Shown: positions 42,090 through 47,699 of the stretch, piece after piece
Numbering within the stretch: the first letter of the stretch is position 1
How the letters are laid out: the number at the start of each line of letters is the position of its first letter
Origin: Lachnospiraceae bacterium
GTDB lineage: Bacteria; Bacillota; Clostridia; Lachnospirales; Lachnospiraceae
Direction of reading: 5' to 3'
Length of the DNA stretch: 47,699 bases
NCBI GenBank assembly: GCA_014804675.1
Contig: JAAUZH010000032.1
Span: 84,487 to 132,185 of the forward strand
Notes under the pieces: generated by a model
The model's input: the letters and a program-made list of their open reading frames with translations, nothing else
Told to the model about the DNA's origin: nothing
The model's database searches: none
Translations under genes and position numbers: made by a program

Positions 42090-42707
42090 ATGAGTGAAGC
42101 AGAACAGACAACATTAAACTTAATAATAAAAGCCGCTATGCAGGAATTTCTTGAAAAAGGTTTTAAATCTGCTTCCTTACGGAATATTGTCAAAACGGCG
42201 GGGGTGACAACGGGTGCGTTCTATGGCTACTATGACAGCAAGGAGGATTTGTTTGAAGCACTGGTAGGAGAACACTACAACTTTTTATTGCAACGCTTTT
42301 ACAAGGCACAGAAAGAATTTGCAGATATGCCGCCAGAGGAACAGCCAAATAATCTTAGCACTACTTCCGGCGAATGTATGTATGAAATGCTCTTGTATGC
42401 CTATGAACATTTGAATGAATTTAAGCTCATACTTTGCTGTTCGGAGGGAACACGTTTTTCAAAATTGATTGATAAAATGGTGGAAATAGAAACAAAAGGC
42501 ACACATGATTATTTGGTGGTTCTTGAAAAGTTAGGCAGACCTGCGCCGCCTATTGATGAACGGTTAGAGCATATCTTGATAACAGGAATGTTTAATACTT
42601 TTTTTGAGCTGATTATACATGAAATGCCTCTTGAAAAAGCCAAACATTATCTGAAAGAAATGAGGGCATTTTATACTGCTGGGTGGATGAAAATTATGGG
42701 GCAATAA
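42090..42707 (+). CDS. TetR-family transcriptional regulator
   Basis: 205 aa. N-terminal HTH: IIKAAMQEFLEKGFKSASLRNIVKTAGVTTGAFYGYYDSKEDLFEALV, the standard TetR DNA-binding domain (residues about 8-57). The C-terminal ligand domain is helical and contains three Cys/Met-rich helices. It precedes an ABC exporter pair on the same strand by about 200 bp and has an inverted repeat over its own promoter, so it probably autoregulates and controls the exporter. The start follows AGAGGGCGCGAAA. Confidence 0.92.
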   Translation: MSEAEQTTLNLIIKAAMQEFLEKGFKSASLRNIVKTAGVTTGAFYGYYDSKEDLFEALVGEHYNFLLQRFYKAQKEFADMPPEEQPNNLSTTSGECMYEMLLYAYEHLNEFKLILCCSEGTRFSKLIDKMVEIETKGTHDYLVVLEKLGRPAPPIDERLEHILITGMFNTFFELIIHEMPLEKAKHYLKEMRAFYTAGWMKIMGQ

Positions 42708-42768
42708 AAAACTGGGCTTTGACCGATTAGGATAAATCGTAAACGCAATTTGTTCTATAATTCTTGAT

Positions 42769-42792
42769 AATGGAAAGTGCAAACTTTCCATT
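42769..42792 (+). promoter_or_regulatory. perfect 10-bp palindrome upstream of the ABC exporter
   Basis: AATGGAAAGT-GCAA-ACTTTCCATT, about 120 bp before the exporter gene. No T-run follows, so it may be an operator or a leader structure; its sequence differs from the TetR operator candidate at 42052. Confidence 0.5.
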
Positions 42793-42914
42793 ATATTTGG
42801 CGCAAGGGTTAGTTGTTGCTAACCAAATAAAGATAGCACTAACAGAAATAAGGATATTCGAGGTCAGATATTTTGTCCTCATATCATAAAAAATTTTCAA
42901 GGAGGTTTTTTTCA

Positions 42915-44705
42915 ATGAAAAAACAGTCTAATCTATCAAGATTGATGGGTTATGCCGGAGGGCATGGGATATTGACCTATCTTTCTTGGGTATTGTCTGT
43001 AATGAGTGCGCTGTTGGCTCTTGTGCCTTTTTGGTATATATGGCGTATCATTCATGACATACTGGAAGTTTCCCCGAATTTTTCACAGGCGGGGAATGTC
43101 ACAAGTTACGGCTGGTCTGCCGTATTATTTGCGGTTATATCTATTGTCGTTTATATAACCGCTTTGATGTGTTCGCACATGAGCGCGTTCCGGGTTGCTG
43201 CGAATATCCGAAAGGAGCTTATGCGGCATATTACAGCCTTGCCGCTTGGAGTAACAGAAAAATATGGAAGTGGCAAACTGCGAAGAATAGTAAACACTTC
43301 CAGTACCGCTACGGAAACATATCTTGCACATAGGCTGCCGGACAAAGCGGGAGCGATTGCAACGCCCATAGGACTGCTTTTCTTACTGCTTGCATTTGAT
43401 TGGCGGTTAGGGCTTTTAAGCCTTGTTCCTGTTATACTTGGTTTTCTGATTATGATGAAAATGACCGGAAAAAACATGGAACAGAAAATGAAAGAATATC
43501 AAAATGCGCTTTCCGATATGTCAAATGAAGCGGTTGAGTATGTAAGGGGCATACCCGTTGTAAAAACTTTCGGACAGACAATTTTTTCTTTCAAACGTTT
43601 CAAAGCCACGATTGATAATTATGAAAAATGGGTAATTGCATACACAAAAGCGTTACGGCTGCCTATGATGTTTTACACAACTGCAATCAACGGTGTGTTT
43701 GCGTTTCTGATTGCCGGAGGTATTATTTTTACAAGGGGCGGCGTGACAAGTGAATTGTTGCTAAACCTAATCTTCTATATTGTGATTACGCCTGTTATCG
43801 GTACAACGCTCACAAAAATTATGTTTATGAGTGAGGACACAATGATTGTGAATGACGCAATAAACAGAATTGATGAAGTGCTGAATGAAAAACCGTTGTC
43901 TGAAAGCCGGGTAAATAATGTGCCGTCCGATAATTCTATTACATTAGAACACGTTAGTTACAGTTATGACGGGGAGAAAAATGCACTCAATGATGTATCG
44001 TTGTCAATAAAACCGGGACAGACAATCGCATTAGTAGGTGCGTCTGGTGGTGGCAAAACTACTCTTGCAAATATTGTAACAAGATTTTTTGACCCACAAA
44101 AAGGGCGCATACTGATAGGAAATATCAACATACGTGATATTCCAAAAGAAACATTGATGAATAAAGTATCTTTTGTATTTCAAAACAGCCGCCTTATTAA
44201 AGCGTCCATATTAGATAATGTGCGTATGGCAAAACCGGGGGCAACACGAGAGGAAGTTGCCCATGCTTTGAAAGCTGCACAGTGTTTAGATATTATTGAA
44301 AAGCTGCCTAACGGAATAGATACGGTTGTCGGTACAGACGGTGTATATCTGTCTGGCGGCGAACAGCAGCGAATAGCGATTGCCCGCGCTATTTTGAAAA
44401 ATGCGCCAATCTTAATTCTTGATGAAGCGACCGCATTTGCCGATCCCGACAATGAGGTACGCGTCCAACAGGCGTTATCTTCTCTTTCAGAGGGTAAAAC
44501 AGTTATTATGATTGCACATAGGCTATCATCAATCACCGACACAGACTGCATTTATGTATTGCAAGACGGCGAAATTGCCGAAAGCGGCACACATAGCAAA
44601 CTGATAGAGAAAAACGGCATATTTACGCGAATGTGGAAAAATTATTCCGAAGCGGCAGAATGGAAAATCTTGAATGAAAATAAGGGATTGGAGGTAAAAG
44701 CATGA
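42915..44705 (+). CDS. ABC exporter half-transporter 1
   Basis: 596 aa. Membrane domain of six segments followed by an ATPase: Walker A VGASGGGKTT, Q-loop FVFQNSR, signature YLSGGEQQRIAIARA, Walker B ILILDEATAFADP, H-loop MIAHRLS. All catalytic residues are present, though the D-loop reads FADP rather than SLD. ATG 42915 has AAGGAGG; the frame open to 42873 adds a run of basic residues without a ribosome site. It overlaps the second half-transporter by 4 bp, so the two probably form a heterodimer of the IrtAB/YfiBC-like type. Substrate unknown; TetR control suggests export of a toxic or secondary compound. Confidence 0.92.
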   Translation: MKKQSNLSRLMGYAGGHGILTYLSWVLSVMSALLALVPFWYIWRIIHDILEVSPNFSQAGNVTSYGWSAVLFAVISIVVYITALMCSHMSAFRVAANIRKELMRHITALPLGVTEKYGSGKLRRIVNTSSTATETYLAHRLPDKAGAIATPIGLLFLLLAFDWRLGLLSLVPVILGFLIMMKMTGKNMEQKMKEYQNALSDMSNEAVEYVRGIPVVKTFGQTIFSFKRFKATIDNYEKWVIAYTKALRLPMMFYTTAINGVFAFLIAGGIIFTRGGVTSELLLNLIFYIVITPVIGTTLTKIMFMSEDTMIVNDAINRIDEVLNEKPLSESRVNNVPSDNSITLEHVSYSYDGEKNALNDVSLSIKPGQTIALVGASGGGKTTLANIVTRFFDPQKGRILIGNINIRDIPKETLMNKVSFVFQNSRLIKASILDNVRMAKPGATREEVAHALKAAQCLDIIEKLPNGIDTVVGTDGVYLSGGEQQRIAIARAILKNAPILILDEATAFADPDNEVRVQQALSSLSEGKTVIMIAHRLSSITDTDCIYVLQDGEIAESGTHSKLIEKNGIFTRMWKNYSEAAEWKILNENKGLEVKA

Positions 44706-46432
44706 TTAAGACATTGCAAAGACGTTTTGCATTATCAAGGCAAGGAGCTGTCGATTTGATAAAAGGGTGCATTGCCTGCGTTGTACAGGATATATCTTTT
44801 ATGCTTCCTGTCGGACTTCTCTATTATTTTGTCATTGATACTATGAACGGGGGCGTAACCGGGAACCGCGTTGCTTTCTATATAGTTGGTGCTTTGGTTT
44901 GCCTTGCGCTTATATTTATTGTCACTTGGTTTCAATATAATGCAACCTATTTAGCAACTTATGTGGAAAGCGGTGTAAGACGTATATCCTTAGCGGAACA
45001 GCTCCGTAAAATCCCACTGTCCTTTTTCGGTAAAAAAGACCTTGCTGATTTAACAAATTCCATTATGGGGGATTGTGCAACATTGGAAACAGCGTTTTCC
45101 CATTTTGTACCCTCTTTAGCAGGTTCTCTTATTTCAACAACTTTGATTGGAATTTGCCTTTTTGCTTACGACTGGCGTATGGCTCTTGCGGCGGTTTGGG
45201 TTTTACCGATTGCATTTGCAATCACATTCTTTTCAGCCCGCATACAGGAATATTTCAACCGTAAATCCGTAGCGGCAAATGTCGCGCTTGAAAGCGGTGT
45301 GCAGGAATGCATCGAGAGTTTGCAGGACTTGAAATCAAACAATGCGGAGCAAAGCTATTTGGAAGGGCTTGACAAAAAAATTGATTATGTGGAAAAACGG
45401 CACATTATTACAGAACTTGGAACGGCTCTTTTTGTTGTTTCCTCAACACTGATATTAAAGTTTGGGATTGCTACGGTTGCGCTTGTCGGTTCTGCGCTGC
45501 TTATCCGGGGAGAGATTGATATTCCGTTGTTCTTTATGTTCCTGCTTGTGGCTTCAAGACTGTATGCGCCGCTTGAGGGTGCATTACAAAATCTTGCTGC
45601 AATAATTTCCACCAAAACAAACATAAACCGTATGAATGAAATCCTTGACCAGCCTATTCAGACAGGCAAGGACAGCGTAACAAATAAAGGTTATGATATT
45701 GTGTTCGACCATGTAGGATTTGCTTACAACACAGGGGAAACTGTATTGAAAGACGTGTCCTTTACAGCAACACAGGGGGAAGTTACCGCCTTAGTAGGAC
45801 CATCCGGCGGCGGCAAAACTACGGTGTCACGTCTTGCCGCACGATTTTGGGATATAAGCAGGGGAAAAATCACTGTCGGCGGTATGGATATATCAAAAAT
45901 AGAGCCGGAAACATTGCTGTCGCTGTACTCTATTGTATTTCAAGATGTTACACTGTTTAATAATACAATCATGGAAAATATCCGAATAGGCAGAAAAGAC
46001 GCTACTGATGAAGAAGTGATTACAGCGGCAAGACTGGCAAATTGTCAAGAATTTGCGGAAAAACTCCCTAACGGTTACAACAGCATGATTGGTGAAAATG
46101 GCTGTGAATTGTCCGGCGGCGAAAGACAGCGTATTTCAATCGCCCGTGCTTTCCTAAAAAATGCCCCTATCATTTTGCTTGATGAAGCAACGGCAAGCCT
46201 TGACGTGGAAAACGAAACACTGATACAGGCTGCTTTATCAAGACTGATAAAAGATAAGACGGTACTTGTTATTGCTCACCGTATGCGTACCGTAAGCGGC
46301 GCAGATAAAGTGGTTGCTCTTTCGGACGGTACTGTTGCTGAACAGGGAACGCCGGAAGAATTGATGAATACAGGCAAAATTTACCCTCACATGGTAAAAC
46401 TGCAAATGATTAGCAGAGATTGGGGTATTTAG
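44702..46432 (+). CDS. ABC exporter half-transporter 2
   Basis: 576 aa, same layout as its upstream partner: membrane domain (residues about 20-310) then ATPase with Walker A LVGPSGGGKTTVSRL, signature ELSGGERQRISIARA, Walker B IILLDEATASLDVEN and H-loop VIAHRM. Both ATP sites of the pair would be canonical. ATGA overlap indicates translational coupling. The gene is followed at once by the KTR-domain gene. Confidence 0.92.
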   Translation: MIKTLQRRFALSRQGAVDLIKGCIACVVQDISFMLPVGLLYYFVIDTMNGGVTGNRVAFYIVGALVCLALIFIVTWFQYNATYLATYVESGVRRISLAEQLRKIPLSFFGKKDLADLTNSIMGDCATLETAFSHFVPSLAGSLISTTLIGICLFAYDWRMALAAVWVLPIAFAITFFSARIQEYFNRKSVAANVALESGVQECIESLQDLKSNNAEQSYLEGLDKKIDYVEKRHIITELGTALFVVSSTLILKFGIATVALVGSALLIRGEIDIPLFFMFLLVASRLYAPLEGALQNLAAIISTKTNINRMNEILDQPIQTGKDSVTNKGYDIVFDHVGFAYNTGETVLKDVSFTATQGEVTALVGPSGGGKTTVSRLAARFWDISRGKITVGGMDISKIEPETLLSLYSIVFQDVTLFNNTIMENIRIGRKDATDEEVITAARLANCQEFAEKLPNGYNSMIGENGCELSGGERQRISIARAFLKNAPIILLDEATASLDVENETLIQAALSRLIKDKTVLVIAHRMRTVSGADKVVALSDGTVAEQGTPEELMNTGKIYPHMVKLQMISRDWGI

Positions 46433-46433
46433 C

Positions 46434-46619
46434 ATGAGTACAGAATGGATAATATGCCCAATATGCCAAAGTAAAACAAGGTTGAAGATACGGGGAGATA
46501 CCGAGTTAAAAAACTTTCCCCTATACTGTCCAAAATGTAAGCAGGAAACCCTTATTAACGTGCAACAAATGAATATATCAGTTATCAAAGAGCCAGACGC
46601 ACAGACGCAGAGCCGATAA
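46434..46619 (+). CDS. cysteine-rich KTR protein
   Basis: 61 aa. Two Cys pairs, WIICPICQSKTR and LYCPKCKQET, form a likely zinc ribbon with the KTR tripeptide after the first pair, the signature of the Cys_rich_KTR family found in Tn1549/Tn916-like conjugative elements. It begins 1 bp after the exporter stop. Function unknown; a nucleic-acid-binding role is a guess. Confidence 0.85.
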   Translation: MSTEWIICPICQSKTRLKIRGDTELKNFPLYCPKCKQETLINVQQMNISVIKEPDAQTQSR

Positions 46620-46658
46620 AACGCAGATTAAGAATGCAGTTATCGGCTCTTTCTTTTT
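46609..46658 (+). terminator. terminator of the TetR/ABC/KTR unit
   Basis: 11-bp stem AGAGCCGATAA / TTATCGGCTCT followed by TTCTTTTT. The 5' arm includes the stop codon of the KTR gene. Confidence 0.85.
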
Positions 46659-46765
46659 GAAAACGATTATTACCATACGGTTGCTGATTTTGCAACATAT
46701 AAAAATCGTTGCTTGTGTGTAATCTTGCGCTCAATGGATAGCGGCGGCTAAAGGAGGTAGCTGCC

Positions 46766-46879
46766 ATGAAACACAAAGCCTATCGACAAAATCCAACGGT
46801 CATTGACTTATCAAAAAAAGCCCGTCCACCACCGGGGCATACTCTACCCATGAATATGAACTGCCTAATCATTTTATAG
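46766..46879 (+). CDS. small conserved-looking peptide of the conjugative element
   Basis: 37 aa beginning MKHKAYRQNPTVIDLSKK, with a very strong AAAGGAGGTAGCTGCC before the ATG and a terminator after it. The N-terminal YRQNPTVIDLS pattern recalls short genes that precede the sigma-like gene in Tn1549-type elements; the C-terminus may be altered by a frameshift (PPPGHTLPMNMN). Coding status rests on the ribosome site. Confidence 0.55.
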   Translation: MKHKAYRQNPTVIDLSKKARPPPGHTLPMNMNCLIIL

Positions 46880-46906
46880 GCTATTATAATTCTATATTTT
46901 ATCAAG

Positions 46907-46943
46907 ACACCTATGCGTTTTATTACTGCATGGGTGTTTTTTT
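46907..46943 (+). terminator. terminator upstream of the sigma-like gene
   Basis: Stem ACACCTATGC / GCATGGGTGT (one mismatch) followed by TTTTTTT. Confidence 0.8.
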
Positions 46944-46973
46944 GCCCTTTTATTGGGAAGAAAGGTGGGTAAA

Positions 46974-47432
46974 ATGGAATACTCTGAACAATTTATGGAA
47001 CATGTTGAGTATGCTTTCCATGCGTTCTGCAAAATTATCCTGCGCCACGAAGCAATCAACGCACGGCAGGATTTGAAGCGGAAAGAAGCAAGGGAAATAT
47101 CCCTTGACTATCTGATGGCAGAAAGATATTTTGAACCGTCTACTGTGGATAGTTACTTTGAAAAACAGGACAAGCCGACTGTATTTCTTGTGTTGGGAAA
47201 AGAAGTTATCGTTGATGATGAACGGTTAGCAACGGCATTATTAAGGCTGTCGAAATTGAGGCAGGAAGTCCTGTTGCTTTATTACTTTGTCGGCTATCGT
47301 GATGAAGCAATCGGCAGGCTGTACGGACGTTGCAGAAGTACGATAAACAGCAGAAGAAATGTTGCACTGAAACAGTTGCGGAAAGAATGGGAGAGATTGG
47401 AGCATGAGGAACGAAAAGCTGATACCTTTTGA
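46974..47432 (+). CDS. sigma-70-like regulator of a Tn1549-type conjugative element
   Basis: 152 aa from ATG 46974, after AAAGGTGGGTAAA. The C-terminal part is a sigma region 4-like helix-turn-helix: RLSKLRQEVLLLYYFVGYRDE and RLYGRCRSTINSRRNVALKQL. The N-terminal part lacks a classical region 2, as usual for these ICE-encoded sigma-like factors. It overlaps the HTH_16 gene by 29 bp, the usual order before excisionase and integrase genes. It probably regulates conjugation or excision genes; its target is unknown. Confidence 0.85.
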   Translation: MEYSEQFMEHVEYAFHAFCKIILRHEAINARQDLKRKEAREISLDYLMAERYFEPSTVDSYFEKQDKPTVFLVLGKEVIVDDERLATALLRLSKLRQEVLLLYYFVGYRDEAIGRLYGRCRSTINSRRNVALKQLRKEWERLEHEERKADTF

Positions 47433-47580
47433 AGTAATCGAAAAAGCGGTTGCAGGAGAGCCGGAAGCAATAGACGCAGTATTGCGCCATTACACTGCAC
47501 ACATTAAATATTTGTCTATGTATAAGGGACATATCAATGACGACACACAGGACAGACTAAAGGCAAAATTGGTTGAAGCT
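47404..47580 (+). pseudogene. HTH_16-type helix-turn-helix protein, cut by insertion
   Basis: Starts MRNEKLIPFEVIEKAVAGEP, a family normally of 65-70 residues that continues past KLVEA with a hydrophobic/basic C-terminus. Here the expected sequence stops at KAKLVEA (codon ending near 47579) and the frame then reads through foreign bases (RVCQVKCVNF) to a stop at 47637. The break coincides with the start of an insertion-sequence-like end. Confidence 0.72.
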
Positions 47581-47622
47581 AGAGTTTGTCAAGTAAAGTG
47601 TGTAAATTTTATTTTATTTTTT

Positions 47623-47642
47623 GGCGGTCATTTTTGACCGCC
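47623..47642. terminator. terminator near the IS end
   Basis: Stem GGCGGTCA / TGACCGCC with T-runs on both sides; it would insulate the IS gene from outside transcription. Confidence 0.7.
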
Positions 47643-47662
47643 ATTTTGCATCTGATAATCAG

Positions 47663-47699
47663 CTAATTAAATGGTAGTTCCTCTCCATTGCGATAAGCC
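47663..47699 (-). CDS. possible transposase C-terminus (partial)
   Basis: Minus-strand frame ending AYRNGEELPFN then TAG. It is consistent with a transposase reading out of the IS interior toward this end. Eleven residues are too few for a family call. Confidence 0.35.
   Translation of the reverse strand, partial: AYRNGEELPFN

Larger units (their letters stand above)
47581..47699 (+). mobile_element. left end of an insertion sequence
   Basis: Sequence AGAGTTTGTCAAGTAAAGTG... begins exactly where the HTH_16 gene is broken and has the look of an IS terminal inverted repeat (IS256-like ends are similar, from memory). A terminator hairpin follows, then the apparent 3' end of a minus-strand reading frame. 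The other end is outside the window, so neither family nor target duplication can be verified. Confidence 0.6.

Overview
The window looks like a chromosomal segment from an anaerobic, endospore-forming Clostridia of the Lachnospiraceae type (Blautia/Ruminococcus-like). This rests on gene order, low-GC codon use, sporulation-type proteins (GerMN lipoprotein, SpoVK-like AAA ATPase) and T-box regulation; it is inference, not a database match. From 1 to about 40.6 kb nearly all genes are on the minus strand and are ordinary core genes.

Layout. 0-2 kb: end of a TrpXYZ-type ABC importer operon behind a T-box leader with a UGG (Trp) specifier. 2.3-7.3 kb: a coiled-coil protein, a UvrD-like helicase broken by an internal deletion, a small helical protein and a CbbX/SpoVK-type AAA protein. 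7.4-12.1 kb: a five-gene zinc uptake operon (two CobW-type GTPases, ZnuA, ZnuC, ZnuB). 12.2-16.5 kb: hflX, then an SGNH/MBOAT O-acylation pair. 16.5-24.1 kb: RNase P RNA, a TGS/uridine-kinase protein and the macromolecular-synthesis cluster dgt-dnaG-rpoD-trmK-nif3. 24.2-29.6 kb: LrgAB pair, GerMN lipoprotein, two tRNA-Leu genes bracketing small accessory genes, a FliD-like orphan and a C26 amidotransferase. 29.7-35.6 kb: dinB, a periplasmic-binding-protein/GGDEF fusion, aroK, pepD, tRNA-Asn. 36-37.4 kb: infC-rpmI-rplT with a long leader. 37.4-40.6 kb: cupin fragment, HAD phosphatase, NimA-like flavoprotein, SPL radical SAM, GyrI-like and DUF3781 proteins.

40.8-47.7 kb is an accessory region reading mainly on the plus strand: a decayed TnpX-type serine recombinase and TnpW remnant (Tn4451-like), a TetR regulator with a heterodimeric ABC exporter, a Cys-rich KTR protein, and the regulatory tail of a Tn1549-type conjugative element (sigma-like protein and a HTH_16 protein). 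The last gene is cut by what looks like an insertion sequence at the window edge.

The most unusual structure is a family of four long hairpin elements (2119-2266, 13487-13625, 14846-14993, 35659-35884). Each has perfect inverted-repeat arms of 31-66 bp around a core of about 75 nt that contains two further nested stems. The core is conserved, whereas the arms and inner stems change sequence between copies and stay complementary. All four lie 41-67 bp past the stop codon of a minus-strand gene, in both core orientations. I do not recognise the family; it may be a structured RNA or a hairpin-based mobile or extragenic repeat.
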